DNA of 36,419 nt from Prevotellaceae bacterium (lineage in GTDB: Bacteria; Bacteroidota; Bacteroidia; Bacteroidales; UBA932), in NCBI GenBank assembly GCA_031279475.1, contig JAITIL010000018.1, forward strand, positions 1-36,419, written 5' to 3'. The position numbers were made by a program, and so were the translations under genes. Positions 1-8,038 of this stretch are shown here, piece after piece. The notes below the pieces were generated by a model. That model did no database searches, was not told the DNA's origin, and saw only the letters and a program-made list of their open reading frames with translations. The stretch's first letter is position 1; each line of letters begins with the position of its first letter.

Positions 1-119
1 AGGGTAAGGTTTTTTTAAAAGCTACGTCCTGCCTTGGTCTCAGGGCATAGTAATAAATGGTGGTAAAAATGAGATTATTTAAAAATAAGGTGATTATAAG
101 GTCGATTTGACTCGTTATG

Positions 120-2312
120 CTAATCAAATTTACAATGCACGATTTCTCCCCTGAAATTCACATTAAACGCCAAATGTGTCCAATGTTTTGGCAGGCGGGG
201 ATTAAACGTTAGTTGGCCGTCGCGCACGCGCATTCCCGCAAAGCCCTGTATCACGGCCAGCCACGAACCGGCCATGCTGGTAATATGCAACCCCTCCCCC
301 ACCTCTTTATTATAGTCGTCGAGGTCGAGGCGCGAAGTGCGCAGGTACATCTCGTAGGCCTTGTCCATATCGCCGATTTTGGCCGCGAGCACGGCGTGCA
401 CGCACGGCGAAAGCGACGACTCATGCACCGTCCGCGCTTCGTAGAAATGGAAATTGCGGCGAATGGCGTCTTCATCAAAATCGTCTTCAAAGAAATACAG
501 CCCTTGCAGCACATCGGCCTGCTTGATGAAACACGAACGCAAAATCCTGTCCCAGCTCCATTTTTGGTTAAGCGGCCGCTGCGCGGAATCGAGGTCTTTC
601 ACTAAAATTTGTTCTTTGTCCATGTAGCCATCCTGTTGGAGGAATATGTTTAATTTCTCATGACGGGGAAAGTGCATTTTAGTCGTTATATCGTCCCATT
701 GCGCCCACTCGTTCAGTTCGTCAAAATGTGTTTTCTTTATTATTTCGTCGTAACAGGCGGCATGATTTTGCCTCACCCATTCCATGCTTTCCTTTGTGTA
801 GCGCAGGCACCAGCAGGCAATATAGTTGGTGTACCAGTTGTTATTCACGTTGTTTTCATACTCATTGGGGCCTGTTACGCCGAGCATCACATACTTGCCG
901 CGTTCCTCGCTCCAGGTGATGCGCTGCGCCCAGAAACGCGCAATGCCAATCAGCACTTCCAGGCCATGCGTGGAAAGATAATCGCGGTCGCCGGTATAGC
1001 GGATGTAGTTGAAAATCGCGTATGCAATGGCGCCATTGCGGTGTATTTCCTCAAAGGTGATTTCCCATTCGTTATGACATTCTTCGCCGTTCATCGTAAC
1101 CATCGGATAAAGAGCTGCACCGTCAGTAAACCCTAATTTCTTTGCGTTGTCAATGGCCTGCGGCAATTGGCTATGCCGATAAAGTAGCAAATTTCGCGCC
1201 ACTTCATCGCCAGCCGTCGATAAATAGAACGGAAGACAATAGGCCTCGGTATCCCAATAGGTGCTACCGCCGTATTTCTCACCGGTAAAGCCCTTGGGGC
1301 CTACGTTAAGGCGCGGGTCTTCGCCGGTGTAGGTCTGCAACAACTGGAAAATACAAAACCGGACGCCCTGTTGCGCTTTCTCATCCCCGCCAATTTCCAC
1401 ATCGCAATGCCGCCACTTTTCCTGCCAGGCTCCGGCCTGTTCTTCTTTCAATCGCAGGAAGCCCGTTTCTTTGGCATTATCGGCTATTCCCTTTGCAGCA
1501 GTAGCTAAGTCGGCAGTATTACGATTTTGCAAATTCGTAATACCGGTATATTTATATAAGGTAACTTTTTCATTTTTCCTCACTTTCACCTTGGCAGAAG
1601 CGCCTGCCCACGCCGTTTTTTCCACCGGGACAAAAGCGTGTTCCACCGGATTACCGTCTAACAGCAGCACATAGTTGCTATGCCAACATACCGGGAAGCC
1701 TGTCTTTTTCGTCTGCATAACGATAGTGGAATGGTCGGGCGTCGCCGATTGAAATACAAAATCCCAAAATTTCTCATCGTAATTGGCGTCTTCATTCTTC
1801 ACGCCGGCGTCGGTGAAGGGGGTGATTTCAATGTCGGCGGCGCTGTTTAGCGCCTGTACCGTGTAGCTGATTGCCCCAAGCCCGGTGCGGGTGATGCTCA
1901 CAAACCGCACGGCCTCCACCGCCACTTTGATTTTATTGGACAGTTCGGCGGTAAACCGGCGGGTCAACACGCCGTGCTGCATATCGAGTTCGTGATAAAA
2001 GTCAATCACCTTCGCCGTGTGCAAGTCGAGTGTTTCGCCATTTATTTTCACATCAATGCCAATCCAGAAAGCGGAGTTGAGCACTTTGGCAAAATATTCG
2101 GGATAGCCGTTTTTCCACCAGCCCACGCGGGTTTTGTCGGGATAATACACGCCGCCGATATAACTTCCCTGCAACGTTTCACCGCTATAGGCTTCTTCAA
2201 AATTCGCCCGCTGCCCCATCTTGCCGTTGCCAATGCTGAAAAGGCTCTCAGCGGCTTTTACCCGTTCGGGGATGAAAGTGTCTTCTATTATTTTCCAGGG
2301 ATGTACCATCAT
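120..2312 (-). CDS. mapA: GH65 family maltose phosphorylase
   Basis: Inverting phosphorylase that splits maltose with phosphate into glucose and beta-glucose 1-phosphate in the cytoplasm. The protein (730 aa) starts with two adjacent ATGs and has the GH65 N-terminal beta-sandwich, the (alpha/alpha)6 barrel, and the segment NGEECHNEWEITFEEIHRN, which in maltose phosphorylases contains the general-acid Glu. This motif favours maltose over trehalose or kojibiose, and the neighbouring beta-phosphoglucomutase and disaccharide-type transporter agree. It is last in a three-gene minus-strand cassette, 15 bases after pgmB. The C-terminal sheet domain stops at FRGEIVHCKFD, roughly 30-45 residues earlier than I expect for the family, and no other frame downstream restores it. 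Substrate is inferred from family and context, not proven. Confidence 0.9.
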   Translation of the reverse strand: MMVHPWKIIEDTFIPERVKAAESLFSIGNGKMGQRANFEEAYSGETLQGSYIGGVYYPDKTRVGWWKNGYPEYFAKVLNSAFWIGIDVKINGETLDLHTAKVIDFYHELDMQHGVLTRRFTAELSNKIKVAVEAVRFVSITRTGLGAISYTVQALNSAADIEITPFTDAGVKNEDANYDEKFWDFVFQSATPDHSTIVMQTKKTGFPVCWHSNYVLLLDGNPVEHAFVPVEKTAWAGASAKVKVRKNEKVTLYKYTGITNLQNRNTADLATAAKGIADNAKETGFLRLKEEQAGAWQEKWRHCDVEIGGDEKAQQGVRFCIFQLLQTYTGEDPRLNVGPKGFTGEKYGGSTYWDTEAYCLPFYLSTAGDEVARNLLLYRHSQLPQAIDNAKKLGFTDGAALYPMVTMNGEECHNEWEITFEEIHRNGAIAYAIFNYIRYTGDRDYLSTHGLEVLIGIARFWAQRITWSEERGKYVMLGVTGPNEYENNVNNNWYTNYIACWCLRYTKESMEWVRQNHAACYDEIIKKTHFDELNEWAQWDDITTKMHFPRHEKLNIFLQQDGYMDKEQILVKDLDSAQRPLNQKWSWDRILRSCFIKQADVLQGLYFFEDDFDEDAIRRNFHFYEARTVHESSLSPCVHAVLAAKIGDMDKAYEMYLRTSRLDLDDYNKEVGEGLHITSMAGSWLAVIQGFAGMRVRDGQLTFNPRLPKHWTHLAFNVNFRGEIVHCKFD

Positions 2313-2319
2313 AATGTGC

Positions 2320-2349
2320 TAATGTGATTAATTTTTTAATGTGATTAAT
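2320..2349. repeat. 13-bp direct repeat at pgmB/mapA junction
   Basis: The sequence taatgtgattaat occurs at 2320-2332 and again at 2337-2349. The second copy encodes the last residues of PgmB and the first covers its stop codon and the short gap to the phosphorylase. It resembles the low-complexity gene-end sequence seen elsewhere in this window. Confidence 0.75.
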
Positions 2350-2996
2350 GAAGATTTTAACTCTTCCCATATTAGGTTTTCAAAGCCTGGGACAACCATC
2401 GTGGCCTTATGCAGGAGGTTGGGATTGCCCACGCCCACGCACTTCATACCCGCACGCAGCGCGGCTTCCACACCGGCTGCGGCGTCCTCGAACACGATGC
2501 AGCGGCCGGCAGACGCATCCAGCGCTTGCGCGCCCAGCAAAAACACTTCGGGGTCGGGTTTGGCCCTGGTTATGGTGTTGCCGTCAATAATCGCATCGAA
2601 GAAGCAGGCAAGGCCTGTGCGTTTTAAAATAAGCGGCGCATTCCTGCTGGCCGAGCCCAGCGCCGTTTTCACGTGGGCGGCTTTCAGTTGATGCAGGAAA
2701 TCCAACACGCCGGGGAGTATTTCGCTTGGCGTCATCCGATTGATATATGCCACATACCAAGTGTTTTTCTTTTCCGCCAAATCGCGCTTTTCCTCTTCCG
2801 GAAGCCCTTTAATACCGCCCACTTCCAGCAAAATATCAAGCGAGGCCATGCGGCTCACCCCTTTCAGGCGCTCATTATGCTGTTCGGAGAAATCGAAGCC
2901 CAATGTTGCAGCCAGCCGCTTCCACGCCAAATAGTGATATTTTGCCGTGTCGACCAGCACGCCGTCCAAATCGAAGATACAACACAGAGATTTCAT
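2328..2996 (-). CDS. pgmB: beta-phosphoglucomutase, HAD superfamily
   Basis: Converts beta-glucose 1-phosphate, the product of the adjacent phosphorylase, into glucose 6-phosphate. The 222-aa protein has all HAD motifs: FDLDGVLVDT with nucleophile Asp9 and acid/base Asp11, GSAS at 114-117, Lys146 in RAKPDPEVF, and the metal-binding ED at 170-171. The helical cap follows motif I as in the PgmB family. Length is normal. It sits between the transporter and the phosphorylase gene. Its ATG lies inside an array of 8-base repeats that fills the whole gap to the transporter stop codon, and there is no Shine-Dalgarno sequence. Confidence 0.93.
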   Translation of the reverse strand: MKSLCCIFDLDGVLVDTAKYHYLAWKRLAATLGFDFSEQHNERLKGVSRMASLDILLEVGGIKGLPEEEKRDLAEKKNTWYVAYINRMTPSEILPGVLDFLHQLKAAHVKTALGSASRNAPLILKRTGLACFFDAIIDGNTITRAKPDPEVFLLGAQALDASAGRCIVFEDAAAGVEAALRAGMKCVGVGNPNLLHKATMVVPGFENLIWEELKSSLITLKN

Positions 2997-3080
2997 AATT
3001 TAAAGATTTAAAGATTTAAAAATTTAAAGATTTAAAGATTTAAAGATTTCATATTTTAAAGATTTAAAAATTTCATATTT
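2993..3080. repeat. 8-bp tandem repeat array between transporter and pgmB
   Basis: Eleven consecutive 8-base units in one register, consensus taaagatt with variants taaaaatt and tcatattt. The six units from 3001 to 3048 are nearly perfect. The array begins on the pgmB start codon and ends at the base before the transporter stop codon, so the entire pgmB 5' region is repeat. No hairpin or promoter element is obvious in it. Confidence 0.9.
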
Positions 3081-4406
3081 TCACCCGTTCTCCCTTTCCC
3101 CGTTCTCCGTTACCATGCCCACCGACAAGGCCGCCAGCAGCATGCAAACGGCCGCGACGATAATCATCGAAACGGCGTCGCCATGGAAAAAGTATTTCAC
3201 CACCATACCGCCTACAAGCCCGCAGCATATTTGCGGCAAGGTGATGGTGAAGTTGAACACGCCCATGTATACGCCCATTCGTTCGGCCTGCACCGACTTG
3301 GCGAGGATGGCGTAAGGCAACGCCAGTATGGCGCCCCACGCGATACCGACGCCGAGCATCGGCAGCAGCAACAGCCATTGGTCTTTTAGCACCGCCATGC
3401 CTAAATAGCCCGCCGCGCCGCAAAGCAACGAGGCGGCATACACGGCTTTGTTTCCAAAGCGCGCAGCCAGCTTCGGGATAACGATGGAAAATAATCCGGC
3501 GAATACCGCGTAAGCGCCGAACAGCACGCCCACCCAATCGCCGGCAGCGCCATAAGCGGAAGACGCGGGGTTGTTCGTTTCCCACACGTTGGCGGCTATG
3601 GCGGGTGTGGTGTATGTCCACAGCAGGAACAGCGCCGACCAGGTGAAGAATTGTACCACGCCCAACTGCCACATCACTTTCGGGATACCTTTAATAAGTT
3701 CTACAAATTCAGGTTTGGCAGGCGTTTCCGTTTGTTGATTGTATTCGAGAAACTGCGCCGGCGGATATTCTTTGGTCTTCATGGCGGTTACCAGCACCGT
3801 GCCGAGCAGGATAGCGCCACCGATGTAATACGACCACGCCACCGAATCGGGGATGCGGGCGTCGGGCGTTGATTGGTTGTTCAGCCCGAGCCAGTGCACC
3901 AGCACAAACGGCAACACCGACCCCACCACCGCGCCGCAATTGATTAAAAAGGTCTGCATCGAATAGCCTTTTGTTTTTTGCGTATCGTCCAGCATGTCGG
4001 CCACCAGCGCGCGGAAAGGCTGCATGGTCACATTGAACGACATGTCCATAAAAAGCAGCATGATTGCGGCAAAAAGCAACGGCGACATCAGCACGACAAA
4101 TATTTCGGCATTGGGCATGAGCGCCAGCGCCAAGCCGGCCAACGCGGCGCCGCCCAAAATGAACGGGATACGCCGTCCGAACTTCGTCCAGGTGCGGTCG
4201 CTAAAAAGGCCAATGACGGGTTGCACCACTAATCCGGCGAGGGGCGCCGCCAGCCAGAAATAGCTCAACTCGTCGACGTTGGCGCCCAGCGATTGCAAAA
4301 TCCGGCTCGTATTGGCATTCTGGAGCGCATATCCTATCTGCACGCCAAGAAAGCCAAAACTCATATTCCATATTTGCCAAAACGACAATTGCGGTTTTCT
4401 TTTCAT
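3081..4406 (-). CDS. MFS disaccharide (maltose) transporter
   Basis: Inner-membrane transporter of the major facilitator superfamily, 441 aa with about 12 hydrophobic segments. It resembles the GPH/SLC45-like sugar:cation symporters: the N-terminal stretch FGFLGVQIGYALQNANTSRI and the loop GLFSDRTWTKFGRRIPFIL between TM2 and TM3 are typical of the Bacteroidota proteins linked to maltose phosphorylase. It is the first gene of the cassette and probably brings maltose or short maltodextrins into the cytoplasm. The last nine residues (TENGERENG) are encoded by an imperfect gagaacggg repeat and look like a late extension. Substrate assignment rests on neighbours. Confidence 0.85.
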   Translation of the reverse strand: MKRKPQLSFWQIWNMSFGFLGVQIGYALQNANTSRILQSLGANVDELSYFWLAAPLAGLVVQPVIGLFSDRTWTKFGRRIPFILGGAALAGLALALMPNAEIFVVLMSPLLFAAIMLLFMDMSFNVTMQPFRALVADMLDDTQKTKGYSMQTFLINCGAVVGSVLPFVLVHWLGLNNQSTPDARIPDSVAWSYYIGGAILLGTVLVTAMKTKEYPPAQFLEYNQQTETPAKPEFVELIKGIPKVMWQLGVVQFFTWSALFLLWTYTTPAIAANVWETNNPASSAYGAAGDWVGVLFGAYAVFAGLFSIVIPKLAARFGNKAVYAASLLCGAAGYLGMAVLKDQWLLLLPMLGVGIAWGAILALPYAILAKSVQAERMGVYMGVFNFTITLPQICCGLVGGMVVKYFFHGDAVSMIIVAAVCMLLAALSVGMVTENGERENG

Positions 4407-4502
4407 AAATCAAACCCAAGTAATAATGTTATGCAAATATTAATAATATTAACTTATCATTAAAAAAAAGAAGGACGAACTTAAGAAATTCACGGATGAA
4501 AT

Positions 4503-5255
4503 TCACTTTCCTTCCAGCCAATTAAGGAATAATGGAATGCGAACACGGCTCACTAAAATATTTTCATGATAAGGCGGTTGCAGCAACACTTTCAGCCGGC
4601 TGTTAGAATATTTGGCAATCGTGCCGATAGCCCTAATGCCGGCAATACAACCACGGGTAAGCCTGAAAAATTCTTTAGGATTAAGTTGTTCTTCAATGGC
4701 GTCGAGCGAAAAGTCAGAAAGGTATCTCTTATTTTCGTGAGTAATCATAAAAGTTGCTTTTTCTTCGGCGTAAAAATAAGCAATATCGGCGGTGTCCAGC
4801 ACAATAATCCGCTCGCCGAGCCGCACGGTAAAGCGTTGCTTATACTTCGCCTGCGGCAAAATAAGTTGTTTCAAGGCTTCTATGTCAAAAGGAACAGAGG
4901 GTTGTTTCCGTCTTAAAAACTTCGTCACGGCGTCCGTGAAATCGTCTCTGCCAATGGGTTTGAGCAAATAGTCGATACTGTTTACTTTAAAGGCTTTCAC
5001 GGCATAATTATCATACGCCGTAGTAATAATTACCTGTGCGGTTACTTCAACTTGATTAAATATTTCAAAACATACACCGTCGGAAAGTTCCACATCCATA
5101 AAAATGAGGTCGGCGGTTTGTGTGGCCAGCCATTCCACCGCCGATTTCACAGACGTGATTTTTCCCACAATTTCAAAATCAGGGTAACACATACAAATCA
5201 GCCGCTCTAACTGAACCTGGGCGGGAATTTCATCTTCTACGATAAGTATTTTCAT
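4503..5255 (-). CDS. LytTR-family response regulator
   Basis: DNA-binding response regulator of the LytR/AlgR type, 250 aa. The receiver domain covers about residues 1-120, with the acidic pocket at Glu7, Asp8 and Glu9, the phosphoacceptor Asp54 in FMDVELSDG, and the conserved Lys99 in YLLKP. The LytTR DNA-binding domain covers about 145-247 (RFTVRLGERIIVLDTADIAYFYAE onward in outline). It lies 31 bases downstream of the histidine kinase gene on the same strand, so the two form a two-component pair. Target genes cannot be told from the sequence; the divergence from the maltose cassette in function makes a link to it uncertain. Confidence 0.92.
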   Translation of the reverse strand: MKILIVEDEIPAQVQLERLICMCYPDFEIVGKITSVKSAVEWLATQTADLIFMDVELSDGVCFEIFNQVEVTAQVIITTAYDNYAVKAFKVNSIDYLLKPIGRDDFTDAVTKFLRRKQPSVPFDIEALKQLILPQAKYKQRFTVRLGERIIVLDTADIAYFYAEEKATFMITHENKRYLSDFSLDAIEEQLNPKEFFRLTRGCIAGIRAIGTIAKYSNSRLKVLLQPPYHENILVSRVRIPLFLNWLEGK

Positions 5256-5286
5256 GGATGTAGTCGTTTAACGTGATACTATAATC

Positions 5287-6312
5287 TTAACCTAATAAAG
5301 GAAGGCGTACGGTGAAGGCGCTTTTCGTTTTGTGCACCTCTATGGTTTTATTAAATGCCGTACCATATTGCCCTTCTATATTTTTCAACCCCACGCCCGC
5401 CGATTCCGGCCGCCGGTGCATCCTGGGCTGCAAGTTGTTCTGCACCACAATAAAATTATTTTCAACAAAAATATGGATTGACAGCGGCGTTTCGGGGCTA
5501 ATAACATTGTGTTTGGTGGCATTTTCAATGAGCAGTTGCAAGCCGCACGGGATAATTTGTTTACTGTGATGGGTGTCGGACACTTCTATCGTCACCGCTA
5601 AGCCTTTGTCAAAGCGCTCTTTCAGCAAATCGACATACGACAGTGCAAAATCAAGTTCCTCTTTGAGCGAGACAAGCGCTTCATTTTCCTTATTAAGCAA
5701 ATAGCGATAAATGCCGGCTAACTTTCCCACAAAATCACTCGCCCTGTCGGGGTTGGTGTGTATCAAATAATCGAGCACATTGAGGCTGTTGAAAAGGAAA
5801 TGCGGGTTGAGCTGCTGCTTCAGCTGGTCATATTGAAAGCGCGCCTTATTTTTTTTGATGATTTCAATATTGAGCGCTTTTTTATGCGACTGGTGATAAT
5901 ACAGCACAATGTCGGTAACAGCTACAATAAACGCATTAATAAGCAACACGCCAAGGAACGTGGGAAAAAACGACAAATCGGGCACATCCACAGGGGTGGA
6001 CGGGAAGCGCAACAAAAAAGTAATGAGCACGGTTAACACCCCCAGAAGCAATAACTCAAGCGAGAAGCGCCGTACAGGACGTTTGCCATAATCTATTTTT
6101 TTGTTAAGTATCCTGATGAGGAAAATATCGGCCGCCAGCATCAGGAAAGCCACCGGGTAATTGGTGAAAATGACCGACACCACATCGCCAAAACTATAAT
6201 CATATTCCGACTGGATATGCAGCACTCCTTCAATGTAAAGTACCCTGATTAACAATACGGCAAGCGCAAGTATCAAGATTTCATTCAGCGTCTTTACGGT
6301 TTTTCGTTTCAT
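5287..6312 (-). CDS. LytS/YehU-type sensor histidine kinase
   Basis: Membrane histidine kinase, 341 aa from the ATG at 6312. An in-frame TTG at 6336 is open but less likely. Four hydrophobic segments fill residues 10-140. The His_kinase (PF06580-type) domain has the phosphoacceptor His171 in QLNPHFLFNSLN, followed by a HATPase domain with the N box ENATKHN (263-269) and the G box GVGLKN (306-311). No extracytoplasmic sensor domain is visible, so sensing is likely within the membrane or through the small membrane protein upstream, whose gene overlaps this start by 32 bases. It should phosphorylate the LytTR regulator encoded next. Confidence 0.92.
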   Translation of the reverse strand: MKRKTVKTLNEILILALAVLLIRVLYIEGVLHIQSEYDYSFGDVVSVIFTNYPVAFLMLAADIFLIRILNKKIDYGKRPVRRFSLELLLLGVLTVLITFLLRFPSTPVDVPDLSFFPTFLGVLLINAFIVAVTDIVLYYHQSHKKALNIEIIKKNKARFQYDQLKQQLNPHFLFNSLNVLDYLIHTNPDRASDFVGKLAGIYRYLLNKENEALVSLKEELDFALSYVDLLKERFDKGLAVTIEVSDTHHSKQIIPCGLQLLIENATKHNVISPETPLSIHIFVENNFIVVQNNLQPRMHRRPESAGVGLKNIEGQYGTAFNKTIEVHKTKSAFTVRLPLLG

Positions 6313-6664
6313 GTTTTTTCTTGTTTTTCCGCACAATAAAAAACGTAGCCCAGCCCAAGAGTTCGGTCACTAACACGGTGGTAACTTGATGGGACAATTC
6401 CGAAAGTGTTGTCGAGTTTTCTGCAATAAGCTGCGCGCCGGCCGTGCCGAGGTAGAACCCCGCGAAGCAACACAGCAGCGCCAATATGGCCGTCACGTCG
6501 AGCGGATAATCATATCTGTACGACACGCTCACGACCATGGCAATAGTGAGGATGGTTAACGCCACCCCGTCGCCCACGCTGGTGTGGAAAAGCAACAGGG
6601 AGGTCACGCCATGCGCCAGGGCAAAACCGTGAATGAGAATATGTAGGGTAGCTTTCCTGGTCAT
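6281..6664 (-). CDS. small membrane protein linked to the LytS/LytTR pair
   Basis: A 127-aa protein with three or four hydrophobic segments (about residues 5-25, 30-48, 57-80 and 92-112) and a very basic tail (RKNKKKHETKNRKD) that should be cytoplasmic. I do not recognise a named family. The gene starts with ATG at 6664 and its 3' end overlaps the start of the kinase gene by 32 bases, so the two are translationally coupled candidates. That makes an accessory or sensing role for the kinase plausible, but this is inferred from position only. Confidence 0.7.
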   Translation of the reverse strand: MTRKATLHILIHGFALAHGVTSLLLFHTSVGDGVALTILTIAMVVSVSYRYDYPLDVTAILALLCCFAGFYLGTAGAQLIAENSTTLSELSHQVTTVLVTELLGWATFFIVRKNKKKHETKNRKDAE

Positions 6665-6673
6665 TCTCGCAAA

Positions 6674-6699
6674 ATAAGATGCAAGTTACATCTTTTTTT
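6674..6699 (-). terminator. possible weak terminator after argH
   Basis: A 6-bp stem AAGATG (6676-6681) pairs with CATCTT (6689-6694) around a 7-base loop, with A-rich and T-rich flanks on either side. It lies just past the argH stop codon. The stem is short, so this is only a candidate. Confidence 0.35.
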
Positions 6700-6706
6700 C
6701 TAATTT

Positions 6707-8002
6707 TCAATCAAAAAGCGCCAAAAGAGCGTCGAGCTTGGCGCGGATTTCCGCAGTGCACAGGTTGCCGATGCTCCCCTTATGGGTATGCGCCACCTCC
6801 CGGTGCGGGACAAATGTCCCGTCGGCAACCTGTGCGCCCACCTGCCTGTAAGCATCGCGGAACGGCACGCCGGCCAACACTTTTTTGTTCACTTCTTCCA
6901 CCGTGAACAGGCAGTCGTATTTTGTGTCGTGAAGGATATCGCCGTTTACGCGGATATGTTTCAACATAAACAGGGTAATGTCGAGCAGGGCGTGCAGCGT
7001 GTCGACGGCCGGGAATAGAATTTCTTTCAGCAGTTGACAGTCGCGGTGGTAGCCGTGGGGCAGGTTGGTGAGCAAGAGGGCGATTTCATTCGGGACGCTT
7101 TGCAGCCTGTTGGCTTTTGCGCGCACCAGTTCCCACACGTCGGGGTTTTTCTTGTGCGGCATAATGCTTGAGCCGGTAACCAGCTCGTCGGGAAAGGAAA
7201 TAAAACCGAAGTTTTGCGACATGTACAATACGCAATCGGCGGCGAATTTGTTGAGCGTGGCGGCAATGGCCGAAATCCCCTGCGCCATGGCTTTTTCGCT
7301 CTTCCCGCGACTCAGCTGCGCGGCAATGGCATTGTAGTTCATCGTGCGGAAACCCAGTTCGGAAGTAGTCAGGTCGCGGTCTAAGGGGAACGAGCTGCCG
7401 TAGCCGGCCGCCGAGCCTAACGGGTTTTGGTTCACCACGCCGTAGGCGGCATGCAGCACATACAGGTCGTCAATGAGGGTTTCGGCATACGCGCCAAACC
7501 ACAGGCCAAACGACGAGGGCATGGCCACCTGAGTGTGCGTATAGCCGGGCATGAGCGCCTCCTTATGGGTCTCGCTCAACGCCTGAAACTGCTCAAACAG
7601 CGCCACCACCCGGCTCTTAATATGCAGGGCTTCCGCCTTGAGGTAGAGTTTCACATCCACCAGCACCTGGTCGTTGCGCGAGCGTCCGGCATGGATTTTC
7701 TTGCCCACCCCGCCAATGCGGCTGGTGAGGGCAATCTCCACCTGCGAATGAATATCCTCCACGCCTTCTTCAATCGCAAACACGCCGCGCGTTACTTCGT
7801 CGAGCAACTGTTGCAATCCGTCGCGCAGCAGGGTGTGTTCCTGTGGGGTCAGCAGCCCAATCTTCTCCAACATGCCGACGTGTGCCAGCGACCCTAACAG
7901 GTCATATTTGGCCAGCCGCAAATCATACTCGCGGTCGTTGCCTACGGTGAAGGCGCTTATCAGCGCGTCGGGCGCAGTGCCCTTGTTCCAAAGTGTTGCC
8001 AT
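6707..8002 (-). CDS. argH: argininosuccinate lyase
   Basis: Last step of arginine synthesis: cleaves argininosuccinate into arginine and fumarate. The 431-aa protein belongs to the fumarase/aspartase superfamily. Visible are the N-terminal substrate loop AGRSRNDQV (105-113), the region with catalytic His155 (GYTHTQVAMPS), and the mobile signature loop GSSIMPHKKNPD at 277-288. Length is a little under the usual 450-470. It is the last gene of the arginine cluster, 36 bases after the argE-like gene, and both are likely read from the promoter at 9117-9147. The gap contains a direct repeat gagttaagaa but no promoter. Confidence 0.96.
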   Translation of the reverse strand: MATLWNKGTAPDALISAFTVGNDREYDLRLAKYDLLGSLAHVGMLEKIGLLTPQEHTLLRDGLQQLLDEVTRGVFAIEEGVEDIHSQVEIALTSRIGGVGKKIHAGRSRNDQVLVDVKLYLKAEALHIKSRVVALFEQFQALSETHKEALMPGYTHTQVAMPSSFGLWFGAYAETLIDDLYVLHAAYGVVNQNPLGSAAGYGSSFPLDRDLTTSELGFRTMNYNAIAAQLSRGKSEKAMAQGISAIAATLNKFAADCVLYMSQNFGFISFPDELVTGSSIMPHKKNPDVWELVRAKANRLQSVPNEIALLLTNLPHGYHRDCQLLKEILFPAVDTLHALLDITLFMLKHIRVNGDILHDTKYDCLFTVEEVNKKVLAGVPFRDAYRQVGAQVADGTFVPHREVAHTHKGSIGNLCTAEIRAKLDALLALFD

Positions 8003-8038
8003 TTGAGTTAAGAATTATGAGTTAAGAACCAGTAATCA

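Noticed and set aside
1-119. Continuation of the GH65 gene in another frame
   Set aside because: One minus frame stays open through this stretch, but its translation (for example VNLISITSQIDLIITLFL) does not resemble the GH65 C-terminal domain.
6312-6336. TTG start for the histidine kinase giving eight extra residues
   Set aside because: The inner ATG gives the usual Lys/Arg-rich start before the first helix and less overlap with the upstream gene.
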